A stretch of 64,000 bases of DNA, taken from positions 94,807 through 158,806 of the forward strand of contig JAHQIW010004628.1 in NCBI GenBank assembly GCA_019055375.1, read 5' to 3'. Below the pieces are notes generated by a model. It searched no databases and was not told the DNA's origin. It saw only the letters and a program-made list of their open reading frames with translations. This DNA is from Parelaphostrongylus tenuis (lineage: Eukaryota; Nematoda; Chromadorea; Rhabditida; Metastrongylidae). A program made the position numbers and the translations under genes. This document shows positions 23,459 to 34,825 of this stretch, one piece after another. Positions within the stretch are counted from its first letter, which is position 1. Each line of letters starts with the position of its first letter.

Positions 23459-25009
23459 TGAAGAAAATCTGAGAAAACTTATAAAGTCAACTTCGTCTTC
23501 CATGTGTCGCTCATACCGCTTACGAACATTGCCAAAAAGCATGTACGGCTAAGGCGTTACTGCGCTGTACATGCATATCAGATCAGTGACTTTAGCCCCT
23601 GCAGGATCGCAATTGAAATTGCCGCGGCAGTAGAATTCGCAGTGCGGGCACGATTTTGTTCACTGAATTTAGATTTCTCTCCGTTTTGTAGAAAGCCATA
23701 GGGTTTCTTAGATTCTTCGCGATTTTCTCTCCACGCCCGTATGTTTTTGATGCAAATATAACTGTTATGATAAACTTTCCTTCGCTATGGGATCATAGTG
23801 TTATCTGCATTCTGTCAATTGTGATAAGTTGTACAAAAAAATACATTACAAATTAACTGAAATCATAACACAATGAATAGATTGTTTAAAATGCTGTGTT
23901 TCTCAGTACATGTGATGCCAGGTCATCGATAACGAAACTTAGAGACCCTTATGGGTCAAGGCCTTTTCAGTGAAAATGATCTTTCTTGGCACCCGGCATT
24001 TCTGTTTGCTCGGTTAGGGTCGGAAGATAGCTTTTCATTCAGAGTTCAATAGCCATTCAGTAATAGCATGATAATTCTAACACTAAAACTTCTTTCACAA
24101 AAATTTTTATAGAATTTTATAATAGTAAGGAGAAGATGTCGTTTTGTCCACAGAATTTTTGCTGACGTAAGAGATATATGTGAGTTAAAAATGTATGAAC
24201 GTGTAGAGGTCATTATATTAAATTGTACCAGATCATCAAAATAAGCCTGAAAACTTGTTTTGAAACAAAGAGAAAATTTCTAATTGAGTAACTAAAATCA
24301 CGCCCTTTGAATAGCTCTGCAAACAACGATCTCGACTGCCGTTCCATAGGGGCGCGAAATCCAAAAGCAAATTATGCTTTCTTTTGTTGCTACAATGCAT
24401 CAAAAAGGCTTTTTGAAAGAAAAAGGATAGGTATTTGAGTCGTTATTTTTTAGCTATCGAGTGACTACTAAATTCGCAATGAAAACGTGTACCGTATGAG
24501 AAAATTACGAAAAACTAGTGTAGCATTTTTGGCACACTTGCTCCCTAAAAGATAGCGCAGATCTTCTTTTCTTCGTCGTTACTACAATATTTGAAGTGTT
24601 TATTCTTGAAATATAAGTTTTTAGAATCGTCGATTTTCAAGCTATTGCTGTGTACAAAAACTTAGATGAGTAAGCCAGCAAACAAGACTGCAGTATACTA
24701 TAAACGCCAATGAAATTAGCAATTTCCTCTTCGTTGCTAACAGCTCACTAGAAAGCGTCTCCAAAACACCGTAGAAACTTATCATTGTTTGATGAAAAAA
24801 AAGGCCTTTAACACAAAAAGCGGGTGTCTGACAACATCAGATTATAATGTGTGAATTAATTTAATCAAGCGCAAATGATCATATGAGTAAAATCTTCCTA
24901 CAAGTGATATCTAGACGTAATTATGCGTCATAAATTTATATATTGCATTGCAAATTTTGGCCAACTTTGATAGATTGATGTCTTCTACCCATCTCAAACA
25001 CAGGTTGAG

Positions 25010-25360
25010 ACGACTTCAGAACACCTCCGAAGCGTCGCTGCCTTAATGTCCGAATTTTGAAAAAGGCAAGAACGCGCTCCCCACGGCAAAATTGGGCCCG
25101 CCCGCGTAGCGCTCATGGGCTGGCCTCGTGTGTGCAATGCTGCCTTTCCGGCACACTTACCGGAAAGACGGTACAAACACATGGTAAGAAAGTGAGTGCA
25201 CAGCCTCCCGAGCGTCGCACCCCTGCGCCCGCGACCTTCCGCTCGGACACTGCCCCGTCGCTGACAGTTTGGAACCTTGCATTAGCTGCACAAGAACTGC
25301 CGCCTCGTATCACACGCAAGTTCGTTATTCTGCTCTACCACATGTGTGAGCGCATAGTTA
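25010..25360. repeat. GC-rich dispersed repeat
   Basis: Local GC content is far above the surroundings (GCCCGCCCGCGTAGCGCTCA). A small hairpin, GCCTTTCCGGCA...TTACCGGAAAG, lies at 25140-25170. Homologous to 56900-57230, with a related tail at 7440. The ORFs on both strands here follow from composition. Confidence 0.55.
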
Positions 25361-25531
25361 ATCTTTTCAAATCAGCAGCTGATCGATCGCACGCGCTCCA
25401 TTCTCGAATTTAAATATGTTATATTATACCTTTCCTTCGAGTGCTTTATTAAGACCACGCTCAAATTTCAATAGATCCTTTCATTATTATTTGAGCCAAC
25501 ATGTCATGTGGTCTGGTAAGGGCTCTTGTAC

Positions 25532-25582
25532 AGCCCGAGACACGTGTTTCGTCCTCACAGACTCATCAGCCGGGCAGAACCC
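25532..25582 (-). ncRNA. hammerhead ribozyme (intact core)
   Basis: Minus strand: stem I GCCCGG, CTGATGA (25569-25563), stem II GTC/GAC with loop TGTGAG, GAAA, self-complementary stem III ACACGTGT, GTC site at 25539, and stem I partner TCGGGC (six pairs including one G-U). All conserved residues are present; a very good match to a type I hammerhead with a loopless stem III. Confidence 0.85.
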
Positions 25583-25714
25583 ATCGTCTGTCGATCTTTT
25601 TATAGTCAGTTCTCTCGGGAGCGTTACACTTCTTATAGAGAGTTGTCGACGACGTACGTTTTACACTCTATGTCAGGCGTAAGACTATAAAAAGATCGAC
25701 AGACGACTTGTTCT

Positions 25715-25758
25715 GCGCGGCTGATGAGTCTGTAAGGACGAAACACGTGTCTCGGGCT
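25715..25758 (+). ncRNA. hammerhead ribozyme (intact core)
   Basis: Plus-strand arm: CTGATGA 25721-25727, stem II GTC/GAC with loop TGTAAG, GAAA 25740-25743, stem III ACACGTGT, GTC site ending at 25751. Stem I is GCGCGG with TCGGGC, containing one G-G mismatch. Confidence 0.8.
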
Positions 25759-26040
25759 GTACAAGAGCCCTTACCAGACCACATGACATGTTGGCTCAAA
25801 TAATAATGAAAGGATCTATTAAATATGTTACTCTGTTTTCCTGTACGTGGTCATATACTTTCATGCTTATGGTACTCTTGTGTGCAAAGAAAATCTCTTG
25901 TACGAAACTTTATCTTCTTTTCGCTCTTACACCGCCCTATAAAATCTTTCATGAAAAATAATCTGAGTTGGCGCAAAGTGCAAAGCGTACCGCAAAGCAG
26001 CAAAAACAACAAACTACCTTAAAAATGCATTTTGTTCAGG

Positions 26041-26590
26041 GTCTGCTAACGAAAGGACAGCTCAGCGGTGGTTAAACAAGTACCGTAAAAGAAAAAAGAA
26101 CCTTAAAGATGAGGAACATAGTGACAGGCTGTGGGAAGTTGACAGTGCCCAATTGAGAGCAATCATTTGAGCCGATTTTCTTAGGACGACACGAAGTAAT
26201 ACAGAGTATCTTGACGTTGACCATTCTACGATCGTTCGCTCCTTGAAGCAAATTCGAAAAGTGAATGAGGTCGGTGCAAAAGTGATGGCGGTTAAATTAC
26301 AGCCAGCCGATGCGTGGCACAACAAATGTTTCAAACTGAACGAACTATGCTGGGCTGAACTTTTGCCTCGCCCTACATCTTCTCGGACCTCGTGTGCAGG
26401 AAATGCTTCAGTGTTCGTCGGATTCCAAGGCACCGATTTTCGTGCTACAGGAGTAAACAAGCTGATTTCTCGCTGGCTAGAATATGTTACGGAAACGCTC
26501 CTACTTTGATCAGAACTCGTGTATGAGCCTAATTAGAATCATTTGAAACTTTGCGGTCTGAAACCGCCATTACTCTTGCATTCACGTAAT
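26041..26590 (+). mobile_element. internally deleted mariner remnant
   Basis: Pieces of transposase: HTH start (TAQRWLNKYRKRKKNLKDEE near 26055), second HTH (HSTIVRSLKQIRKVNE near 26222-26265) and the carboxy end (GVNKLISRWLEYVTETLL near 26447-26505). The stretch with the catalytic triad is deleted. It closes with a degenerate terminal repeat (AAACCGCCATTACTCTTGCA at 26562). An in-frame stop occurs after LRAII. Confidence 0.7.
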
Positions 26591-27095
26591 AATTTGGCCA
26601 GTAAGGGACGGCTATAGAAATCGATGCGCAGAGAGCGAATTTCGTTGCGGTGCGCGACTCTCCTTGATTGATTGAGGTTTATTTCTCCGTTTTGCAATAT
26701 TTTTGGAGTTTTTGCGCTCTTCGATACAACACGACTTTTTCTACATGGTCTGTATGATTGGTACATATATATATGACGTGGATAGAGATAAACTCTGGTG
26801 TACTACGCAATCATGCTAAATTTGGCAATAAATTTACTGAAAGGTACAAGGGATATCACAATAGAGATCCTTAGTTTTGGTATTCTCTAGTTTTGTACGA
26901 GATTCAAGAGTCAATATAGTGAGTAGAAATTAGAAAATAATGAGTAATTGATCAAAAATGATGTCCCATGCTGTATGCTAAATCAGTTCATCGATAACTC
27001 CCAAAATAAAGGATGAAAAGGATAAAGCTCTCGGCTTTGATTAATCCCTGAGGGAAGCGCCATGCATTCGTCTTCAATTTTTTTTTCGTTTGAAG

Positions 27096-27790
27096 TGACC
27101 GAGTAATGGCAGTTTCAGACCGCAAACTTTCAAATGATTATAATTAGCTCAGACACGTCTTTGCTGATCAAAATAGGAACGATTTCCGTTAACATATTGT
27201 TGCCAACGAGAAATCAGCTTGCTTATTCCTGTAGCATGATAATCGGTCCTTAGAATTCAGTGCAACACTAAGAAGCATTTCCTACATCCTGTTGACTGTG
27301 GAACCGTTTTCCGTTCAAGAACTTGCCGAGATGCTTGAAGAACTGGCAGTCGGTGTGCACGAGGTCCGCGAATATGTAGAGCGAAGCAAAAACTTCATAG
27401 CCCAGCATAGCTCGCTTAGTTTGAAACGTTCGTTGTGCCACATGCGGCTGGCTGTAACTCAACCGCCATCACGTTTGCACCAAGCTCATTCACTTTTCGA
27501 ATTTGCTTAGAAGAGCGAACGACCGTAGAATGGTCAATGTTGAAATCTTCTGCAACACATCGTTTAGTCCAAAGAGGATCGGCTCAAATGATTGCTCTCA
27601 GTTGGGCACTGTCAACTTCCCATAGCCTGTCACTATGTTCCTCATCTTCATGGTTCTTGTCTCTTATACGATACTTCTTCACCAGCGCTGAGCTGTACTT
27701 TCGTTAAAGACCCTGAACAAAATGCATTTCTAATGTAATTTATAGTTTCTGCTGCTTTGCGGTCCGCTTTGCACTTGGCACCAACCCAAT
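27096..27790 (-). mobile_element. mariner remnant, opposite orientation
   Basis: Minus strand, same subfamily as 26041-26590 but retaining other parts: HTH region (complement of CGACCGTAGAATGGTC), the third-Asp block (FFKHLGKFLNGKRFHSQQD near 27340-27290) and the carboxy end (GISKLISRWQQYVNGNRSYF near 27235-27175). The terminal repeat complement GAGTAATGGCAGTTTCA is at 27102. Stops and frameshifts make it inactive. Confidence 0.7.
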
Positions 27791-28359
27791 ATGAACGCAT
27801 CTGTGTGTCTGTTCGTGTTTAATCCTTTCGAACGGCATGTATCTTTGAAAAAACACGATTTTGTGCAGGTTTTTCTCGCTAATTAGGCTTTTTCCAGAAA
27901 CTTTCAGCAACTGCACGAAAGCAAACTCTGCGATTTCGATAAATTGTTTGGTTCCTCAAAAGCTTTCTTATTGCGTTGTGGCAGCGAAAATGTTATTACG
28001 TGCCACCGTTTTGCTTTGTTTACTTGGATGGGATTTGTGGATTCTTATCCGCTGGATTTTTGGCAGTCATTAGATAGCTCGAATCTCGACAATTTTGACA
28101 AAAAAGATTTTGCTGAACGCTGTGAGAGCGAAAAGAAGATTGCGTTTCCGTACTCGAAATGTTCTTTGCTCGTAAGAGTACTACATGCATGAATAGATAA
28201 CCATGTAGAGGAAATCAAAATAACATATTTGAATGTCGAAAATCGAGCGCGTGCGGTCGATCAGTTGCCGATTTGAAAGGGTCACTTGATGGTACGTGTA
28301 AATACTACGTCTACGTTACTTCTATGTAAGGAGGTTGGGCTCCTCAAGATGGATTGGTT

Positions 28360-28510
28360 AAGACGAAAGGCACTGCGTAACTGACGAGGCTGCAAGGTCA
28401 AATCACGTGTATTGCACTGTATGAGTGGCCATAGCAGACCACATGCATAGGTCAAAATATTTATTTGTCATTTTGAAATTTGAGCGTGGTTTCAAGAAAA
28501 CACCCGAAAC
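28360..28510 (+). repeat. degenerate hammerhead-element half
   Basis: CTGACGA at 28381-28387 is followed by GGCTGCAAGGTC, then AAATCACGTGTA where GAAACACGTGTA is expected, then the AGACCACATG and GAGCGTGGTTTC parts of the family. G12 is lost, so no activity is expected. Confidence 0.6.
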
Positions 28511-31221
28511 GAACGGTTCCAAGTTTCATTCATAACTCATCAGCATCCGAATTGTTCTATGCCACGTCATTCCTTGCCAAGAAAAAAACTAGAGCATTGT
28601 AATTTCCAGAGATTCTGAAAAAAAACGAAATTTTGGCCTTCAAAAAATACTGAAAAAAACATATTCGAATTGTAATTCTTCATATGTAGTGGCACACAAA
28701 ATAAATTCAGCACTGGTATTTAATATCACAGTGTTTAAAAACTACTTCCAGGACACTTACAAGAAAAAAATTAAAATACAAGCCGCACAATACTCTATGA
28801 CTGATTTGATAATAATTAATAAAAATCTCCAAATGATCTTGATTCACATGGACACTTCATCAGTCTGACCTAACGTAATGTACTGGAATTATGTCGTTGC
28901 TCCAAAAGCTGGCGTTAATTTGACTGTTCATCAAATTTACTAAATACAATTCTTCTTCTTGCAGCTATTATTTTAAAAAAATTCAGTAAGTTGCAATAAA
29001 TAGGTGGATTTCAAAGGTTACCATGAATTAGAGATAGCCACACTCATTCTAATTTGGTTCTTTTCCCCATCAAGAAATTTCCCATCGTGAAGGATAAAAT
29101 TTGAGATTTCCACCACACGCTACATCACTCTATTTTGGCTCGAATGTGTGCAAGACAGTGTTATTACCTAGTGTTCCACAAACTTCAATCGGATGAGTTT
29201 GTACGGATTCTCTTGCTGCCTAAATACTTTGTTTTTCATTGTAGTTGTTTCCACTAGTTTGACAAGGTAAAAGGTTTCCTTTCGTCGCTTGAACTATACA
29301 TTGATGCTGAAGAAGCTTCAGGTCAGTGGCAGTGATTGCATTTGTATACACACAGACTGTACCTGTTCACACCACCACAAATTAGATAGAAATCTAAGTA
29401 CTAACTGCATTATTCAACTCTCATGTCAACTTTTATAACTACAGTCATGAAGATTTCCCACTCTTAGCCATGCACCATATATTCCACACGAAACTATCAT
29501 AGAGACGATCAACTAAGCTTTTCTGATTAACTCAAGGTTATCTATTATTATAACCTAAAACTGACTGTCTACCAAACTCTGCAGTAATTGAACAATTTAG
29601 TGCTCTTCCTTATGAGCAGATGCGAAGTTGTTGATACAAGTTTCACTGAAAACAATTCAACGCAATAGAGCAGTGCTGAAGCTCTAGCAATAACTCACTT
29701 GGTAGCGTGGAAAGGTCTATTTGGTATGCAATACACACGGCCAAACATTTCCATAACCACCAGCAGAAAAAGGGTTCTATCAAAATGTGAGCAAATGTTG
29801 GCTCGTACAGTTAACAGCTTCCTTACTGAAACACTGACTGTTATGTTGTTCTTGATTTCCCAAATATTCATCCTGGGATAAGCCGCACAAAATCTTCCTC
29901 AGGGAAAAATGAGTTCGCGTCAGGTCAAAAAAGCAGGTTGAGGTATAATGCGAGATCATCGCGTGATCGTTAAACTCTCTTTCTTGCAGTTCATTTTTGA
30001 TTTTTTGCGTTTATCAAGAATATCTGAGAGTTTCCCGTGTAGATGAATTCTTTGCAAAGGATACCAACTTTCACAGGCAAATCTTCTCCGCTTTGTTTTT
30101 GTTTCCTATACGTACCTAGTAAAAAGCTACGTTTGGCTTTGAGTTCTTCTGCTGGTATGCACTTTCATATGGTCGCAGTGTGCTACACATTTCGCCAATG
30201 TACTCGTTCCCGAATGCCTTACAAGAGAACAGGTATATTGCACTCAAACTCATTCAATGACCGTCTCTGCCATGAAGGCATATTGAATAATTCTTCCCTT
30301 TGTGCATTTTGTGCATGCTTTTGTGGAGACGGTCATGCAATCGACTACGACACAGCTGGCTCCTCGCGGTGCTTAGACTCGTTTAAGTCACTGGCTGAAT
30401 ATGAGGTATAGGATGAGTGAGACTTAGTTTTTAGTAAATCTACCATTTCAAGCTGTCGTTCTTTTCTGATCTTGATCATAGTAGCACCCATCTGGCTATC
30501 TTTTGCGCCGAGTTCATGAATTCCTCCTAATGCTCTTTTCCTTTACACACACTGGGAGCTGTTCTGAGCGTGTTTTTCACATGTGCGTGTTTTGTGTGCG
30601 ATGGATGAGAGGAAGGGTAGTACAGTATGTCTTTAATACGCAGCTTTCGATATCACTGCATGCTTAAAGTGCTTTTCAATGGGTTTACCTAGACGTTCGG
30701 AAATGGAAGCCAATTTGCCTTCTGTTTCACCCGCTTATGTCTCCCACTGCTAACTCTCCTACACGTGCGAAATAATTTCCAGGCCACCTGAGATTGTAAG
30801 GCATTTCCTTAGGAGAGCTTCGACTAGCCAAATCATACGGTCACACATGCTTACGGCTAGTTCATTTTCCGTGAAGACCTCGCGAAGGGCTCGCATCGCA
30901 CAGTCATTCGACACGCTTGTTTGAAGGGCGATCACGTAAAGACTCCATCACGTGCGTCGCTCTTGAGAGATGCGCTACGTAGACAGTTTGAAAACATATG
31001 GGTGAATGTGATATAAACTGATATGTATCTTAGTAGCTAGATTAGTGCTAGATTTATAAATCAAGAAATTTATCCTTACGCTCGGCTACATAGCTGTTGA
31101 TGGATCTAGCCTTAAATCCGAGACGCCGATAACGATCATGTGAGACGGAATATGTTAGTGGACCAATTTTGAGTTATTCAAATAACTGACTCGTACTGAA
31201 TCATAATACATTTAATTGACC
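28511..31221. other. intergenic; one unassigned ORF
   Basis: No recognised gene. The longest ORF, 30043-30411 (+, 122 codons, Cys-rich), contains an inverted pair GACCGTCTC/GAGACGGTC at 30260 and 30331 and ends with GAG followed by GTATAG, a possible donor. Its last 35 residues look protein-like but no family is recognised. Treat as an open question. Confidence 0.35.
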
Positions 31222-31330
31222 GTTCCTTGCGGTGATATAATCTTGTAATATACCCAATAATGCGGAGTTTGCACCACCGTCGGTGCGCCAATGTTTCTGC
31301 AGAGCACCCCACATTATTGACTACTTTGGA
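31222..31330. repeat. tRNA-element family, reduced copy i
   Basis: Starts GGTGATATAATCTTGTAATA, then ATACCCAATAATG. The right end is the complement (CCCCACATTATTG). The centre is a small hairpin (CACCGTCGGTG) with no cloverleaf. Confidence 0.5.
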
Positions 31331-32261
31331 TCAGCTGCTTTTGTTACCTTGACCCTTTGCGTGCTCAATTTTTAGCGTTCACCTCCATTTAATTCTGCTA
31401 ATAATAGCCTCGCATCAGCTCACGAAAATCATTGAATTTGTCCATTGATTTGATATATTTTTTCTAAATTTATCATAAGTCCTTCCATTGTTTTCATACC
31501 TCGGAAAATTCTTTACAAATGGAATAAGTCTGCAAGGATCGTGGAATTGAATAGCTCCAAGAAGCATGATCAAACTAACAAACATGTATGAATTTCAATG
31601 CAGCTTTTGGAGTGATGATCGTTAACGCTTCTTAGACAGAACTTAGAAGTGGCTTGAACGCCGAGGGAATGATGCTTTGACAAAGGGCTTCTTTTGTACC
31701 GTTACTATGTGTCCTTGCAAGCAACTGATTGAATATGTGATTATACTGATTAACATCAAATGTAGATCGTAAAATAATGTTATGAGTTAGCCAATAATTT
31801 GAATAAACTTGAGAAGATGGTGACTTAACACGTTAGACATACCTCTAGCTTGCCTTCGACAAGCGCCGTACAGTTGTAATCTATCTCAGCGCCCACAGCG
31901 ATGGAGATAAGTGTTATAGAAGTCAGAACAATGAGCTTTTGATACCTTATTGTAATTCTTGTGAAAATAAGCTCTGTAGAAATGGAAACATACAACTAAT
32001 GGTATACTTGCCTGTCCAACTTTTATATGGTATTCTACGAATATGTGAAGTCTGTAAACCAGCAGCTGAACATTTGCTACTCATATCAAATGGATGACAT
32101 GACGAGAAAAAACGACATCTTTGTTTGCTCTACCATTACGAAGTTTGGATATGCCCGGTTCGTAAAGGTTTATTTTGAGTTAAGAGGGAAATTTTTGGGA
32201 AAGTATTTGATACATTCACTTTTCATAACTAACGAAAAGCATTTCGTATTGGTGCAAAAGT

Positions 32262-32535
32262 ATACAAAATTTTGCACATCGCTCTTTCTACGCTTCAGTA
32301 CACCTATCTGTCAGCGTGACTGGGTTCAATGTCGAGACGACTACCGGGCCAGGCCGTGACGGCTGGCGGCTGAGAGGTAGGTGCGCTGTAGCGTAAAAAG
32401 AGCGATGTGTAAAATGGGCGTCAGTAGTGTAACGGATAGAGCACGCATTTCCGGAATAGTGAGGTGCGGGTTCTAGTCCCGCTTGACGCGAAAGTTTTGC
32501 ACATCGCTCTACATCATTATGTATATGCTTATATA
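32262..32535 (+). repeat. tRNA-like inverted-terminal-repeat element, copy d
   Basis: Inner hairpin arms are TTTTGCACATCGCTCTTTCT at 32271 and its complement at 32394-32413. Then the tRNA-like core: GCGTCAG/TTGACGC acceptor, box A TAGTGTAACGG, box B GGTTCTAGTCC. It ends TTTTGCACATCGCTCTACAT and then GTATA. The best preserved single-arm member. Confidence 0.75.
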
Positions 32536-32859
32536 CAAAGTTTGTATATTGTAGTTTCCATTGTATTCAATGTAGTGCTCATTTAAGCAGCCGTTCTGAT
32601 CGCCCAATCGGAAAAATCGACAGATCAGCCTTCGCAATATGGAAGCTCCATCGAGGAGACCGTAATCAGCTTCACGATTTAGCTGGATTTTCTATGACAT
32701 TTGACGATAAGATGCATTTCATGCAATTCGACTATTTTATCATAACTCTCGCACTTCAGAGGCAGAAATCTTGACGGACCAACAGAAAAATTTTTTGCCA
32801 TCACTTCAGAGGTGCATATAAGAAATTGCTTTGACCCAAAAAAATCAAAAATTGGAAGA

Positions 32860-33020
32860 GAAAGTTGTTTTTTTTCTGATCGCCGCCTACTCTTAGTGTG
32901 TGGACTGTAGCACCCAGAGAGGATGGCTGAAAAACAAAGGGTTTTGCCCGACTCACGAAGCTGTAAGGTTAAAACACGTGTATCGGGCTGGCCATTTATC
33001 AGACCACATGAACAACTTGA
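32860..33020 (+). repeat. degenerate hammerhead-element half
   Basis: TTTTGCCCGACTCACGAAGC, then AAAACACGTGTATCGGGC and CAGACCACATG match the arm at 54.90-55.05 kb. CTGACGA has become CTCACGA and GAAA has become AAAA, so the ribozyme is dead. Confidence 0.6.
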
Positions 33021-34014
33021 CTCAGATAGCATTTATGAGAGAACAATGAGTTTTCAAGCTTTCTGAAGCATGAGCAGCAGTCCACAAGCTGACATGCATT
33101 GAAGAACTCATTTTTTTTTTCCTGGGCGGAAATCATTTCAGTTTAAATGCTTTTTGTTCAAGGACATGAGGTCTCAGCGGAAGTGACAAGAAAGAGCTGC
33201 ATTGTGTCCGCCTCACAAAAGAATGTTTCTATCGTGAAAGATCGGTATTTGGGAAAGAAGTCCTTGCAGGTGTTTCATAGGCTTCATTTGGTTCTTGAAC
33301 TTCTATAGGAAATCGATATGCCGACAAGAGAGTGATATTGACCTTCTCGAAATTTTCAAAGTCAATCAAACGACTAAAAGTTTCATTCAAAGACAGTTTT
33401 CTCAATCCGGACAGACTATAAGGTCACTCAGCAAGCATGACTAAGATAACTTTCGCTACAAAGTAATCAGCTGGTACTATTTTTTACTGATGCGATTACC
33501 GTGTACAATGGAATCAGGTGTTTAACTAATTTATAATTCGCCTTGCTTGTATTATACTCTACAAAAACGGACAGGCACATTCTCGATCGACTAATGATTA
33601 TGATGAAATATTCATCCTTTGCTTGAATGCTCTCGTCTACTAAATTTTCCAGCAAAGCTTAAGAACAATAGCATCCAACGAAGAAACGATTCATGGCATA
33701 AAAGTCATAATGATGGTTTGACGTAGGCAGATAGATTCAAGTCGATGATTACGTGATCCGGGACGAATGTGATTACAGACGTTATTAGTCAGAAGTTGAC
33801 AAAATCTGCAATTTCAGTAACCGACATTGAAAATTGAGAAAGTGAGAAGCCCCATTGAAAATAGTACTGTAGCCAATACAATCCTAACTTTTACTTGACT
33901 ATCTATTTTCCTCAACTACCTAAATAGTTTAATAAATCGGAAGGCCGACTTTCACTAAACTTAGGCATAAGTTATGGAAAGTATCTTATGAAGTGCCCTT
34001 TCAAGTACGCATTC

Positions 34015-34072
34015 TTTAAATTCGACGGCGGACAATTCGGCTGCCTTACCTTCCTCAGAGCTTAGACGTTCT
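34015..34072 (-). repeat. degenerate hammerhead-element fragment
   Basis: Minus strand: CTCTGAGGAAGG, stem, GCCGAATTGTCCGCC. Paralogue of the fragment at 11845-11900; GAAA is changed to GAAT. Confidence 0.4.
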
Positions 34073-34767
34073 ATCCATATTCAGTGGTTAAAGGATACTT
34101 ATTTATTAACGGCGACAAATTTTGAACCGATCTCATTTGCTGGACAGAAACTTTTCATAGGAGTGTTAGTAAATATTCCAAAACTCAAATCACTGCTCAT
34201 AACTCCACATCCCCGGTTTTTCAAAAAACCTTCTATAACGCTGTAAAAATTTCAGAGTAAAATAATGCTCCACACTCGAATTTTGCCTTCATTTTTATCA
34301 CACGTCAAATCGCTGGAAGCACAAAGCATATCACCACATAGAAAATTTCTTGTAATATTAGATTACAAGTTTTTATCTAATGTTTCTGTCGATGAAGTAG
34401 AAAAATCTTCAATAAAATAACAGTAGCTGCCATCGTTTTAACGCATATTGCGGTGGATCACTATCGAGCTACGCGGTAGACCAGGCGATTACCTTAGTGA
34501 ATGTCGTCGCTGTCGTTTCTCTTAATCATATTAATTAGATTCTGATTAGGAATAAATGAGTAAATGGGAAGTAATCTTGTGAAACGAGGATCGCTTCTCA
34601 TTCCGCAATACTCGGAGACAACTCCAATCCTTGTGATATGGTCGACCGCACTGAGGAGGAGGAGCGAAGGAAAAATGTGATAAGAGAAATGTCTTTGAGC
34701 AATGAGAGAGATAATTGCTGAAATCACTCCATTATCACTATCATTCACTTTTTATGTCTCTCTTCAC

Positions 34768-34775
34768 TATAAAAG
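34768..34775 (+). promoter_or_regulatory. TATA-box-like motif of the kinase gene
   Basis: TATAAAAG, 51 bases upstream of the kinase ATG, in a stretch (34100-34767) that otherwise shows no gene. Short 5' UTR spacing is typical, but no transcription start is known. Confidence 0.5.
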
Positions 34776-34825
34776 CATCTTCGAAGTGAGAACGAGCATT
34801 GTTAGTCGAATTACACAATTGAGCA

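Larger units (their letters stand above)
25422..25818. mobile_element. hammerhead-bearing inverted-repeat element, copy 3
   Basis: 397 bp between 12-bp direct repeats TTAAATATGTTA (25410-25421 and 25819-25830). The left leader (TATTATACCTTTCCTTCGAG to GCTCAAATTTC) has no partner at the right end. The remainder is two arms of about 170 bp. It interrupts sequence that is continuous at 57.28 kb, giving an empty site. Both arms carry a full hammerhead. Confidence 0.85.
16950..25960 (+). repeat. segmental duplication A, copy 1
   Basis: Direct-orientation match to 45190-57420, starting near AATATGCGTCTATTYTARA (16991 and 45224) and ending where 25.95 kb and 57.39 kb diverge (after CTCTTACA). Anchors in order: CGCTATAATCTAAAACAA (17270/46718), TTCCTTCTTATAGAGATGTA (17616), the tRNA-like repeat (18592/48276), the quinone oxidoreductase exons (20-22.6/49-51.8 kb), GTGATAAGTTGTAC (23820/54257) and the GC-rich patch (25.05/56.93 kb). 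Copy 2 is longer through insertions. Copy 1 has lost about 1.07 kb equivalent to 51.81-52.87 kb, including one exon. Confidence 0.85.
25364..28275. repeat. large inverted repeat with two mariner fragments
   Basis: The left arm (25364-26590, interrupted by the ribozyme element 25422-25818) is the reverse complement, with divergence, of the right arm 27096-28275. Outer borders match (TTTTCAAATCAGCAGCTGAT against ATCAGTTGCCGATTTGAAAG), as do the mariner halves and their terminal repeats. The centre, 26591-27095, is single copy. The outer 440 bp also match 57235-57700. Confidence 0.65.
31940..34100 (+). repeat. segmental duplication B, copy 2
   Basis: Partner of 9780-12000 in direct order. It contains the tRNA-like element at 32262-32535 that copy 1 lacks, and a different ribozyme-element fragment (32860-33020) near the position where copy 1 has 10311-10617. 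Confidence 0.6.

Noticed and set aside
32027..32359. 110-codon ORF
   Set aside because: Its first part is a repeat shared with 9.8-9.9 kb and it runs into a tRNA-like element; no conserved frame.
34494..34748. 84-codon minus-strand ORF upstream of the kinase
   Set aside because: Overlaps the presumed promoter; no motif or homologous copy.
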